Positions 1 through 7,342 of a stretch of 16,396 nucleotides of DNA are shown one piece after another. This stretch comes from Acholeplasmataceae bacterium. GTDB lineage: Bacteria; Bacillota_I; Bacilli_A; Acholeplasmatales; Acholeplasmataceae. Each line of letters begins with the position of its first letter. The stretch's first letter is position 1. The translations under genes were made by a program, and so were the position numbers. The stretch lies in assembly GCA_023230825.1 (NCBI GenBank), contig JALNWO010000021.1, positions 1-16,396 on the forward strand, given 5' to 3'. The notes beneath the pieces are model-generated. The model saw only the letters and a list, made by a program, of their open reading frames with translations, had not been told where the DNA came from and did not search any database.

Positions 1-1220
1 TTACCTAAATGTGAATCTGCTAAATAGGCTGCAAGCAATAAGTCAAAAGTGACATGAGTGATCGAGTGTTCATGCCACAAAAGAAAAACTTGCATAGCCT
101 TTAAATCATAGACATATTTTTCATAGTTATCATTTTTTAAATACGTATGAAATGCGGTTGAATTCATCGCGAGTTCAGGTGTTAAATACACGTGTCGTTT
201 ACCATTTGATAAACCGATGCCCCAAAGATCTGCACGATGGTAGTTTGCGTCACTAAATTCAAAATGAATTGCAAGGGTTTCGTTTAAAAAAGATGATATG
301 TCTGCTTCATCAGTTAGTTTTTCATAAATCCAATCTGTCGTACTTGGCTGATTGTTTTCCATTTTTCTAACAAAAGCATGTAAATCTAATTCTTGGAAAA
401 AGCGAATAAGATCATCGGTTTGGACCGGTGTTTTAGCGATATTATCAGGATGAAATTCGATGTTTGAATCGATTAGAATCGTGACTAAATCCAAACTTAA
501 ACGCGCGAGTTCTTCATGTTCACGGATATTTTCACCTAACTTACCCTTTATTTCATTCTTATGAACAAAAACTTGTTCTAAAGAACCATAGGTTTGTAGA
601 AGTTTAATTGCCGTTTTTTCACCTACGCCAGGAATTCCAGGAATATTGTCCGATGGATCGCCCATCAACGCTTTTAGATCAATCAATTGGGTGTGATCCA
701 AACCATACGTTTCTTGAATCATTTCGGGAGTAAAATGATGGACATCTTGCATGCCTTTTTTTAAAAGGTGAACCGTAATATGTTCATCAACGAGTTGCAA
801 TAAGTCGCGGTCACTTGAGAAAATGTCGACTTGATATCCTTTTTCACTTGCTTCTTTCGCAACGGTACCAATAATATCGTCTGCTTCATAACCACCTTTT
901 GAATAGGTCTTAACTCCATTTAATTCGAGATATTCATGGATTAAAGGGATTTGTTGAGCCAATTCTTCCGGCATCTTTGCTCGTCCTGCTTTGTATTCTT
1001 TGTAAGCCAAGTGTCTTTTTGTTGGTTCAGATGTATCAAAAGCAACTAAAACATGTTCAGTTTCTTCCGTGACAATTTTTTCAAACATCCCAACAAATGC
1101 GAAAACGGCGTTGGTATAAACACCTTTTGCTGACTGCATCAGTTTGGCGCCTGGATAAGCGGTTGCGTAATAAGCTCTAAATAAGATTGAGTTTCCATCA
1201 ATTAGCGTAATTTTTTTCAT
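1..1220 (-). CDS. polA: DNA polymerase I, N-terminal part (5'-nuclease and 3'-5' exonuclease-like domain), truncated by window edge
   Basis: Replication and repair polymerase; the visible part removes RNA primers and flaps. 406 codons are readable (ATG at 1220 to the edge); the polymerase domain lies outside. Seen: N-terminal MKKITLIDGNSILFRAYYA, the acidic YEADDIIG (111-118) and SSDRDLLQL (135-143) motifs, and the DNA-binding GDPSDNIPGIPGVGEKTA (187-204) helix-hairpin-helix region, all typical of the FEN-like 5' nuclease. Residues about 305-406 align by eye with the degenerate exonuclease domain of Bacillus-type Pol I; the exo I acidic pair reads H319-x-E321 instead of D-x-E, so proofreading is probably absent. 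The start is fixed by AGAGG about seven bases upstream of ATG. It is separated from ffh by a terminator and has its own candidate promoter, so it is probably not part of the SRP operon. Confidence 0.96.
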   Translation of the reverse strand, partial: MKKITLIDGNSILFRAYYATAYPGAKLMQSAKGVYTNAVFAFVGMFEKIVTEETEHVLVAFDTSEPTKRHLAYKEYKAGRAKMPEELAQQIPLIHEYLELNGVKTYSKGGYEADDIIGTVAKEASEKGYQVDIFSSDRDLLQLVDEHITVHLLKKGMQDVHHFTPEMIQETYGLDHTQLIDLKALMGDPSDNIPGIPGVGEKTAIKLLQTYGSLEQVFVHKNEIKGKLGENIREHEELARLSLDLVTILIDSNIEFHPDNIAKTPVQTDDLIRFFQELDLHAFVRKMENNQPSTTDWIYEKLTDEADISSFLNETLAIHFEFSDANYHRADLWGIGLSNGKRHVYLTPELAMNSTAFHTYLKNDNYEKYVYDLKAMQVFLLWHEHSITHVTFDLLLAAYLADSHLG

Positions 1221-1239
1221 CTTTTTTCCTCTTTTCCTT

Positions 1240-1248
1240 ATTTTAACA
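1240..1248 (-). promoter_or_regulatory. Candidate extended -10 promoter of polA
   Basis: On the minus strand the sequence TGTTAAAAT (TG-N-TAAAAT) lies 20 bases upstream of the polA start. No good -35 hexamer is seen at 16-18 bases. The position just after the ffh terminator supports it. Confidence 0.45.
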
Positions 1249-1278
1249 TGCGAAGGGCAAATACTTTCCCACAATATT

Positions 1279-1287
1279 TGTGGATAA
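1279..1287 (-). promoter_or_regulatory. Perfect DnaA-box-like 9-mer between ffh and polA
   Basis: The minus strand reads TTATCCACA, identical to the consensus DnaA box. It is part of a 15-base inverted repeat CCACAA-TAT-TTGTGG (1269-1283); the opposite arm gives a weaker 7/9 match (TTTCCCACA) on the plus strand. It overlaps the T-tract of the ffh terminator and lies about 30 bases upstream of the candidate polA -10. A single box may be chance. Confidence 0.3.
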
Positions 1288-1320
1288 AAAAAGGGTCAGC
1301 GAATGCGAAATTGACCCTTT
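1286..1320 (-). terminator. Rho-independent terminator of the ftsY-ylxM-ffh operon
   Basis: Inverted repeat AAAGGGTCA (1290-1298) / TGACCCTTT (1312-1320) with a 13-base loop, followed on the minus strand by a T run. The hairpin overlaps the last codons of ffh and its TGA stop lies inside the stem. Confidence 0.85.
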
Positions 1321-2702
1321 CCTTTACCTTTACCCTTCTTTTGTTTCTGATTTTGTAAAACAGATTGAGGATTTTTTTGTAAGTTTTCGATGCCTTGTTC
1401 ATCCATATTCGCCATTTTCTTCATCATCTGTTTTTGTGTGTCTAGTGCTTGCCTTAAACGGTTCACATCTTGAACTTTAAGACCTGAACCTGATGCAATC
1501 CGCGACCGTCTTCGAGAACTTTGATCGACAAGGTGTGGGTTTCTTCGTTCCTCTTCAGTCATCGAGTGAATGATAACACTCATTTTTTCAAATTCTTTAT
1601 CATCAACATTTTGAGCTGCCTCCCGAATTTTTCCCATCCCAGGAATAAATCCAAGAATTTTACTCATTGAGCCCATGCGTTTAAGCATGCGAAATTGTTT
1701 CATCATGTCGTTATAGTTAAAGGAGTCACTCATTAATTTTTCCATGAGTGAAGCGGCTTCATCTTCATCGATGGCATCAGTTGCTTTTTCAATTAAGGTC
1801 AGAACATCACCCATACCTAAAATTCGAGATGCCATCCGTTCTGGATGAAAGACCTCAAAGGCATCCATCTTTTCCCCTGTCGAGGAAAACTTAATTGGAA
1901 TACCGGAAACTTCTTTAATTGATAAGGCCGCACCACCACGTGTGTCGCCATCCATCTTCGTTAAAATAGCTCCAGTCGCTTCTAATTGGTCATGAAAACT
2001 TTTTGCAATGTTTGCCGCATCTTGGCCAGTCATGGCATCAACAGTTAATAGAATTTCGCTTGGTTTAGCAATTTCTTTAATATCTATCAGCTCTTGCATC
2101 ATTGCTTCATCGATATGTAAGCGGCCCGCTGTATCGATAATTACAACATCATAGCGATGCTCTTTCGCGTATTCTAATCCTTTTTTTACAATCGATCGAG
2201 CATCTTTTAAGCCTTCTTCATAAACTTCTATGCCGATTTGTTTACCAATGGTTTGGAGTTGTTCAATCGCGGCAGGTCGGTAGACGTCTGCAGCAATGAA
2301 TAACACTTTTTTCTTATCGTTTTTACGGATATGAACACCGAGTTTACCAATCGCAGTTGTCTTTCCTGAACCTTGGAGACCAATGGTCATAATCGTCGTT
2401 AAACCTGATAAAGAAAAGCGAATCCCCTCAGCCTCTTCTCCCATCACGCGTTTCAGTTCATCGTGAACAACTTTAACAACTTGTTGACCAGGGTTTAACC
2501 CTTTTAAGATCTTTTCACCAATCGATTGTTCTTTCACACGATTGACAAAATTACGAACAACACGAATGTTAACGTCAGCTTCTAATAAGGAAAGACGGAC
2601 TTCACGCATCATTTCATCGATATCATTTTCATTGAGTTTACCGCGTCCTGTAATACGACGCATAGCCATTTGGAGACGTGATGATAATGTGTTTTCGCTC
2701 AT
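1296..2702 (-). CDS. ffh: Signal recognition particle protein Ffh (SRP54)
   Basis: GTPase subunit of the signal recognition particle; with SRP RNA it binds signal sequences of nascent membrane proteins and delivers the ribosome to FtsY. 468 residues, normal length is about 450. Seen in order: N domain (1-100), P-loop GLQGSGKTT (108-116), DTAGR (190-194), TKMDG (248-252), then the Met-rich M domain with the flexible loop (IPGMGK, 353-358) and the RNA-binding RRRSRIASGSG (397-407). The C-terminus is a short KGKGKGKG tail. The start ATG at 2702 overlaps the ylxM stop by four bases (ATGA), indicating translational coupling. Last gene of the SRP operon; a terminator hairpin includes its stop codon. 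Confidence 0.98.
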   Translation of the reverse strand: MSENTLSSRLQMAMRRITGRGKLNENDIDEMMREVRLSLLEADVNIRVVRNFVNRVKEQSIGEKILKGLNPGQQVVKVVHDELKRVMGEEAEGIRFSLSGLTTIMTIGLQGSGKTTAIGKLGVHIRKNDKKKVLFIAADVYRPAAIEQLQTIGKQIGIEVYEEGLKDARSIVKKGLEYAKEHRYDVVIIDTAGRLHIDEAMMQELIDIKEIAKPSEILLTVDAMTGQDAANIAKSFHDQLEATGAILTKMDGDTRGGAALSIKEVSGIPIKFSSTGEKMDAFEVFHPERMASRILGMGDVLTLIEKATDAIDEDEAASLMEKLMSDSFNYNDMMKQFRMLKRMGSMSKILGFIPGMGKIREAAQNVDDKEFEKMSVIIHSMTEEERRNPHLVDQSSRRRSRIASGSGLKVQDVNRLRQALDTQKQMMKKMANMDEQGIENLQKNPQSVLQNQKQKKGKGKGKGQFRIR

Positions 2703-3016
2703 AAGTCTTCTCCTTCTTTTAAGATTGTTAGTGCTTCTTTGTATGCGCCTTTTTCTAACGCATCGATCGCTTTTTGTCGTCGCTCATTGTCGGTCAGTAA
2801 ATGCAGTTTTGCCTCATAGTTTAATAAATGTGATTCAACTTTTTTTAATTGGTCAAAAATTGCATTACGGCTGACATTAAAAATTTCCGATATTTCTTGA
2901 AGAGAATAATCTTGGTGGTGATAATAACGAAAATACTCCGCTTGCCTATCGGTTAAAAGCGGTGCATACAAATCAAAAAGTCGATTTAAATGTTCTTTTT
3001 TCGCTAATGGTTCCAC
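2699..3016 (-). CDS. ylxM: YlxM family helix-turn-helix protein (SRP-associated)
   Basis: Small (105 aa) protein of the YlxM/UPF0122 family, whose gene almost always sits beside ffh and ftsY in Bacillota. Its product is thought to modulate the SRP; the exact role is unsettled. Seen: LFDLYAPLLTDRQAEYFRYY near the N-terminus, followed by a sigma-factor-like helix-turn-helix (about 38-65: YSLQEISEIFNVSRNAIFDQ), then a helical C-terminal tail. The start is GTG, about nine bases after AGGGGG, a Shine-Dalgarno that begins in the TAG stop of ftsY. The 3' end overlaps the ffh start by four bases. Order and spacing make ftsY-ylxM-ffh one transcript. Confidence 0.93.
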   Translation of the reverse strand: MEPLAKKEHLNRLFDLYAPLLTDRQAEYFRYYHHQDYSLQEISEIFNVSRNAIFDQLKKVESHLLNYEAKLHLLTDNERRQKAIDALEKGAYKEALTILKEGEDL

Positions 3017-3028
3017 ACTTTATTCCCC

Positions 3029-3985
3029 CTAAAAGAAATCTCTAAATAAACCATAAATATATTGTTCTATATCAAAGTAGACCAAATCATCAATTTTTTC
3101 ACCTAAACCGACATATTTTATCGGCAAATCGTATAGATGACGAATTGCTAAGACGATGCCGCCTTTAGCAGTTCCATCTAGTTTCGTTAAAATGATGCCG
3201 CTAACGTCTGTTGCTTCTTTAAAAACTTCTGCTTGCCGCATGCCATTTTGACCCGTGGTTGCATCAATCACAAGCAAAGTTTCTTGGGGTTGGTTAGGTA
3301 GTGTTTTTTGAATCACCCGTTTCATCTTCTCGAGTTCTTTCATTAAATTCACTTTCGTTTGTAAACGTCCAGCAGTGTCACATAATAAAACATCATACTG
3401 TTCTTTTTTTGCAAGTTGAATGGCATCATAAATCACACTCGACGGGTCTGTGCCTGTTGGCTTCGTAAAAACAAAGGTTCCACTTCTTTCGCCCCAGATG
3501 ACCAGTTGATCAATGGCCCCTGCCCGAAATGTATCTGCTGCAACCAGCATCACTTTTTTACCTTCACTTTGTAGTTGTTTTGCTAATTTTCCAATCGAAG
3601 TTGTTTTGCCAACACCATTGACACCTACAAATAAATAAACGTTGACTTCATTTTCAAGATATTTCAGATCCGTTATTAAAAATTCACCTTTTAAATACAA
3701 CTCAAACATCTTGTCAACGATGATTTCTGCTAAAGCATTTGGATCATCAATTTTTTGGTTTTGAACTTCATCGCGAAGTGACTGCACAAAATGAATAACA
3801 GTGTCAACGCCAATGTCTGCTTGTATAAATAAATCCTCTAAAGCATCGAACAAATCATCGTCAATTTGTTTTGATTGACTTAAAATTTGTTTTAAGTTAC
3901 CAAGGTTTTCTTTTGTTTTATGAAGCCCTAAAGCGTATTTTTCATTTTTCGGTTTTCTACCAAATAATTTGCGAAATAATCCCAT
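3029..3985 (-). CDS. ftsY: SRP receptor GTPase FtsY
   Basis: Membrane-associated SRP receptor that pairs with Ffh to hand ribosome-nascent chains to the translocon. 318 residues, with a short basic N-terminus (GLFRKLFGRKPK) and no long acidic A domain, as in Gram-positive versions. Seen: NG domain with P-loop GVNGVGKTT (121-129), DTFRAGA (151-157), DTAGRLQ (203-209), TKLDG (267-271) and the GLGEKIDDL closing motif (293-301). Two in-frame ATGs exist; I chose 3985 rather than 3997 because the sequence TGAGGGA, a good ribosome-binding site, lies between them and would be coding in the longer form. It is preceded by a strong extended -10 and heads the SRP operon. Confidence 0.97.
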   Translation of the reverse strand: MGLFRKLFGRKPKNEKYALGLHKTKENLGNLKQILSQSKQIDDDLFDALEDLFIQADIGVDTVIHFVQSLRDEVQNQKIDDPNALAEIIVDKMFELYLKGEFLITDLKYLENEVNVYLFVGVNGVGKTTSIGKLAKQLQSEGKKVMLVAADTFRAGAIDQLVIWGERSGTFVFTKPTGTDPSSVIYDAIQLAKKEQYDVLLCDTAGRLQTKVNLMKELEKMKRVIQKTLPNQPQETLLVIDATTGQNGMRQAEVFKEATDVSGIILTKLDGTAKGGIVLAIRHLYDLPIKYVGLGEKIDDLVYFDIEQYIYGLFRDFF

Positions 3986-4012
3986 ACGTTCCCTCATTTA
4001 TAATCCGAAGTA

Positions 4013-4021
4013 ATTATACCA
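4013..4021 (-). promoter_or_regulatory. Extended -10 promoter of the ftsY-ylxM-ffh operon
   Basis: The minus strand reads TGGTATAAT, a perfect TATAAT with a TGN extension, about 28 bases upstream of the ftsY start and directly downstream of the tpx terminator. No convincing -35 box is visible. Confidence 0.7.
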
Positions 4022-4026
4022 TAACG

Positions 4027-4055
4027 AAAAGAAAACCGAAAGTTAAGCTTTCGGT
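4027..4055 (-). terminator. Rho-independent terminator of tpx
   Basis: Perfect 8-base stem ACCGAAAG (4035-4042) / CTTTCGGT (4048-4055) with a 5-base loop, followed on the minus strand by TTTTCTTTT. The tpx stop codon (4043-4045) forms part of the loop. Confidence 0.9.
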
Positions 4056-4543
4056 AAGTTTCTCATAAAGTTTAAGAGTTGGTCAAAATTTAAATGCTGA
4101 CTCATTTCATCGGCATATTCGACGTAAATGACCTTTCGGTCTTTGTCTAAGACGAAGACACTTCGCGCAAGTAAGCGTAACTCTTTAATGTAAGTTCCGT
4201 ACTTGTTTCCAAAATCTAGGTCGATGTAGTCACTTAATGCAATAATGTTATCCAGTCCAGCATTGCCACACCATCTGGCTTGAGCAAAGGGAAGGTCGTT
4301 TGAAAGGGTTAAAACAGTTACGTCTTCTAAGTCTGCTAATTCTTGGTTAATTGTTCTTGTTTGACGATCACAAACGGTCGTATCTAACGATGGAACAACG
4401 TTAAGAATAATGTATTTGGACTTAAAGTCTGACAAGTTTTGATACTCACCTTTATTGTTTATTGCTTTAAAATCTAAGGCTTGATCGCCTACTTTTTTCG
4501 TTTCACCAATTAAGGTTATTGGTTTACCTTTGAACGTTTTCAT
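4043..4543 (-). CDS. tpx: Thiol peroxidase (Tpx, atypical 2-Cys peroxiredoxin)
   Basis: Cytoplasmic peroxidase that reduces hydrogen and alkyl peroxides using thioredoxin. 166 residues, the usual Tpx length. Seen: the N-terminal FKGKPITLIGE motif, PSLDTTVCDRQT carrying the peroxidatic Cys58, and RWCGNAGLDNI with the resolving Cys92, the spacing expected for the family. The open frame extends upstream to 4609, but the ATG at 4543 is preceded by AGAAGG at good spacing and matches the family N-terminus, and the extra 22 codons would overlap the promoter. It is flanked by its own promoter and terminator, so it is probably monocistronic. No PerR-box-like operator was recognised. Confidence 0.96.
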   Translation of the reverse strand: MKTFKGKPITLIGETKKVGDQALDFKAINNKGEYQNLSDFKSKYIILNVVPSLDTTVCDRQTRTINQELADLEDVTVLTLSNDLPFAQARWCGNAGLDNIIALSDYIDLDFGNKYGTYIKELRLLARSVFVLDKDRKVIYVEYADEMSQHLNFDQLLNFMRNLPKA

Positions 4544-4574
4544 GATAAAACCTTCTTTCTTAAACGTCATACAT

Positions 4575-4583
4575 ATTATATCA
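4575..4583 (-). promoter_or_regulatory. Extended -10 promoter of tpx
   Basis: The minus strand reads TGATATAAT, 32 bases upstream of the chosen tpx start. No clear -35 hexamer is seen at normal spacing. Confidence 0.65.
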
Positions 4584-4653
4584 CAAATGTTAAGTAGATG
4601 TTGGTTCAAGGATTAATTTATTGTTTGAAAATACATTTTGTTAAGCTTCAATT

Positions 4654-6489
4654 TTACTTTTTAGCTTTTGTCTTCTTTGTCGTTTTAGTTTGATATTCAT
4701 TGGGCTGAACATATTTACATTGAGGAAAACCACTACAGGCAACAAATTCGCCATATTTAGACTTGCGATAGACTAAAGGTCGGCCACATTCAGGACATAA
4801 TTCTCCGGTTTCTTTAGGAGGAATTTTTTTCATATGTTTTTGCGCATGTTCAATTAAAGGAATAAATTTATTGTAGAAGTCACCAACGATTTGCACACCT
4901 GATACGGATTGTTCAGAAATCTCATCGAGTTGTTTTTCCATTTTTGATGTGTAATTGACGTTGATGATTGGATCAAAGAATGCCTCGAGTTCTTGTGTTG
5001 TTAACATGCCTTGTTCTGTTGGCTTAAAGCGTCTGGTTGCTCGGTCTAATTCTACATAATCACGACCTCTTAAAGTTTTAATGATCGATGCATATGTTGA
5101 AGGGCGACCGATACCGTTAGCTTCGAGTGTTTTAATAAGGGTTGCTTCTGAGTAGCGAGCCGGTGGTAACGTGACTTTTTCAATTGCGATCACTTCATCT
5201 GCATCAATTTGTTGGTTTAATTCTAGTTTTGGAAGTGGTGTGTCTTTAATTTTTTGTTCGGCAAACGCTTCACGATGACCTGCAAATTTTAAGATGGAAC
5301 CTTCTAATTCATAAAGATAATTTTGTGCATCTAACGTCACTTTAGTTACAGTATATTGCGCATCACTCATAAGCGATGACAAGGTTCGATAAAAGATGAA
5401 GTTGTATAATCGATACTCATCTTTGGTTAAATACGGTTTCATAAGTTCGGGAGTTCTTTTCAACGATGTTGGTCGAATTGCTTCGTGGGCATCTTGTGTT
5501 TTACCCGTATTTTTAGTTTGGTAGAATCCTTTATATTTTTCACCATATGTTTTTTCAATAAAATCAAGAGCACTATAAATAAAGGTGTTGGCGAGTCTAG
5601 TGGAGTCCGTACGCATATAGGTAATTAAACCGATAAACTCATTTTCAACTTGAACCCCTTCGTATAGCTTTTGGGCAACCATCATTGTCCGCCCTGATGA
5701 CATTGATAAAAAGTTAAAGGCTTCTTGTTGTAACGTTGATGTTTTTAGTGCTGGCTTTGCCTTGCGGCGTGAGACTCGACTTTTCACATCTTTTACAACA
5801 AATGGATTGGTCGATCCACTAACAATTGTATCCGCTTCTACTTTTGATAATCTTTGTTTTGCTGGGATGACATAATGAGCAGTAAATTTAGGAAACTTGG
5901 CTTCTATTTCATAATACGTTTCTGGAATGAATGCTTGAATTTCTTTTTCTAAATCACTAATGAGTTTTAGCGCGACACTTTGAACACGACCTGCTGATTT
6001 GGATTTAATTTTTGATTGTAATAACTTTGACAATTTAAAACCAATGATACGGTCTAAGATCCGCCGTGCTTCTTGTGAGTTGACTAAATCTTGATCAATT
6101 TTTCGCGGTTCATTTAATGATTCAATAATTGCTGATTTAGTAATTTCTCTAAAAACAATCCGATTTTTCTCGCTTAAATCTAGATCTAAAATTTCTGCAA
6201 TATGCCAACCAATGGCTTCTCCTTCACGGTCATCATCGGTTGCGATTAGAACTTGACGATTTTTCGCTTCTTTTTTTAATGTGTTAACGACGCTTTCTTG
6301 TTTTTTAATAATTCGATAATTTGGTTGAAAACGATTTTCAATGTCGATTCCTAAACCGTCTTTTCCTGTCGTTGCTAAGTCTCTAATATGACCTTTCGAT
6401 GAGATTACTTTATATTCATTATCTAAATAGCTTGCAATGGTTTTGGCTTTTGATGGAGATTCAACGATGATTAATTTGTTTTGCTTCAT
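4654..6489 (-). CDS. topA: DNA topoisomerase I (type IA)
   Basis: Relaxes negative supercoils through a transient 5'-phosphotyrosine link. 611 residues from the chosen start. Seen: TOPRIM domain with LIIVESPSKAK (about 6-16) and the acidic TDDDREGE (84-91), SAGRVQS (165-171), the active-site ITYMRTDSTR with Tyr291, and GIGRPSTYAS (459-468). The C-terminus has one C4 zinc finger (Cys565, 568, 585, 591) and a basic KTTKKTKAKK tail; Bacillus-type enzymes carry additional C-terminal zinc-finger repeats, so this one is short. The open frame runs to 6546, but those extra codons cover the promoter, and ATG 6489 has GGAAG at proper spacing. It stands alone, without dprA, between the rnhB operon and tpx; no convincing terminator follows it. 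Confidence 0.97.
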   Translation of the reverse strand: MKQNKLIIVESPSKAKTIASYLDNEYKVISSKGHIRDLATTGKDGLGIDIENRFQPNYRIIKKQESVVNTLKKEAKNRQVLIATDDDREGEAIGWHIAEILDLDLSEKNRIVFREITKSAIIESLNEPRKIDQDLVNSQEARRILDRIIGFKLSKLLQSKIKSKSAGRVQSVALKLISDLEKEIQAFIPETYYEIEAKFPKFTAHYVIPAKQRLSKVEADTIVSGSTNPFVVKDVKSRVSRRKAKPALKTSTLQQEAFNFLSMSSGRTMMVAQKLYEGVQVENEFIGLITYMRTDSTRLANTFIYSALDFIEKTYGEKYKGFYQTKNTGKTQDAHEAIRPTSLKRTPELMKPYLTKDEYRLYNFIFYRTLSSLMSDAQYTVTKVTLDAQNYLYELEGSILKFAGHREAFAEQKIKDTPLPKLELNQQIDADEVIAIEKVTLPPARYSEATLIKTLEANGIGRPSTYASIIKTLRGRDYVELDRATRRFKPTEQGMLTTQELEAFFDPIINVNYTSKMEKQLDEISEQSVSGVQIVGDFYNKFIPLIEHAQKHMKKIPPKETGELCPECGRPLVYRKSKYGEFVACSGFPQCKYVQPNEYQTKTTKKTKAKK

Positions 6490-6514
6490 GATATTCACTT
6501 CCATTTCCATATCT

Positions 6515-6542
6515 ATTATATTAAGTAAAGTGAGAATGTCAA
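6515..6542 (-). promoter_or_regulatory. Sigma-70/SigA-type promoter of topA
   Basis: The minus strand reads TTGACA (6542-6537), a 16-base spacer, then TATAAT (6520-6515): both hexamers are perfect. The predicted transcription start near 6508 gives a leader of about 20 bases and rules out translation from the longer frame starting at 6546. Confidence 0.88.
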
Positions 6543-6565
6543 GCAATAATATGAGTGCATTTTTG

Positions 6566-6593
6566 ATATATATTTTTAATATATATTTTTTTT
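6566..6593 (-). repeat. A/T-only direct repeat upstream of the topA promoter
   Basis: The 12-mer ATATATATTTTT occurs at 6566-6577 and again at 6579-6590, with the T run continuing to 6593. On the minus strand this gives A-tracts 13 bases apart beginning about 25 bases upstream of the topA -35. It could act as a bend or UP-like element, or simply be low-complexity DNA. Nothing else is recognised in the 6547-6669 gap. Confidence 0.5.
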
Positions 6594-6669
6594 CTACTTA
6601 ATTTTAGAAAGAAGCACTTTAAATTTACTTTTAATGATATATCATGATCAACCCAACTTCTTTTCACAT

Positions 6670-6696
6670 AAAAAAATGAATGGCGTGCATTCATTT
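6670..6696 (-). terminator. Rho-independent terminator of the five-gene rnhB operon
   Basis: Perfect 9-base stem AAATGAATG (6674-6682) / CATTCATTT (6688-6696) with loop GCGTG, followed on the minus strand by a T run. It lies one base after the rnhB stop codon. Confidence 0.92.
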
Positions 6697-6697
6697 C

Positions 6698-7342
6698 TTA
6701 TTCATCAAACAATGTTGGTTGTTGGTTTTGTTTTTTAAGCATTGATTTCATTGGTTCATATGTTTTTCGGTGAATAGGGGTGAATCCATGTTTTTCAATC
6801 ATCGCTAAATGTTCTTTAGTTGCGTATCCTTTATGGTTTTTAAAACCGTATTGAGGGAATAATTGATCCATTTCTAACATATATTGATCCCGCGTGTATT
6901 TAGCTACAATCGAAGCCGCGGCAATACTAATTGATTTTTGGTCACCTTTAATAATTGCTTCTGCGGGAATATCGATCACAATTGGCATTGCATCAATTAA
7001 AAGATACTCTGGTTTAATTTTAAGTTGATGAATTGCAGAAATCATCGCTTGACGTGCAGCCCGATAAATGTTAATTTGATCTATTTCTTCAACAGAGCAC
7101 ATACCAATGCCAATGGCAACTGCATGTTGTTTAATTTCTTCTAAAGCAATGGCTCGTTGTTTTTCGGTTAGTTGTTTTGAGTCATTTACATGGGGGAGTT
7201 TCGCCCCTTTTTTTAAAATAACTGCTGCAGCGATGACAGGACCTGCTAAAGGACCTCGCCCCGCTTCATCCACACCGGCAATTAGGGTGAGTCCTTTTTG
7301 ATAGAGTGCTTCTTCATATTGATAAAGATTAAGTTCTGTCAA
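6698..7342 (-). CDS. rnhB: Ribonuclease HII
   Basis: Cleaves RNA in RNA-DNA hybrids and nicks at single ribonucleotides in DNA. 214 residues. Seen: GVDEAGRGPLAGPV with catalytic Asp25 and Glu26, NDSKQL (53-58), LIDAMP with Asp117, the KSISIAAASIVAKYTRD block ending at Asp152, and HKGYATKEH (170-178). The start is TTG at 7342, eight to nine bases after GGGAGG; there is no better in-frame ATG before the conserved core. It overlaps rbgA by 14 bases, so it is translationally coupled, and it is the last gene of the operon. The extreme C-terminus QQPTLFDE contains a Q-x-x-L-F pattern resembling a sliding-clamp binding peptide. Confidence 0.97.
   Translation of the reverse strand: MTELNLYQYEEALYQKGLTLIAGVDEAGRGPLAGPVIAAAVILKKGAKLPHVNDSKQLTEKQRAIALEEIKQHAVAIGIGMCSVEEIDQINIYRAARQAMISAIHQLKIKPEYLLIDAMPIVIDIPAEAIIKGDQKSISIAAASIVAKYTRDQYMLEMDQLFPQYGFKNHKGYATKEHLAMIEKHGFTPIHRKTYEPMKSMLKKQNQQPTLFDE

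Noticed and set aside
4544..4609. Longer N-terminal extension of Tpx (22 extra codons)
   Set aside because: It covers the extended -10 element and does not match the family N-terminus; ATG 4543 has a good ribosome-binding site.
4610..4653. TTGAA/TTCAA pairing downstream of topA as a terminator
   Set aside because: Five-base stem with a long loop and no T tract; topA may read through toward tpx.
6490..6546. Longer N-terminal extension of TopA (19 extra codons)
   Set aside because: It spans a perfect promoter, so it would not be transcribed, and lacks a ribosome-binding site. ATG 6489 is better placed.
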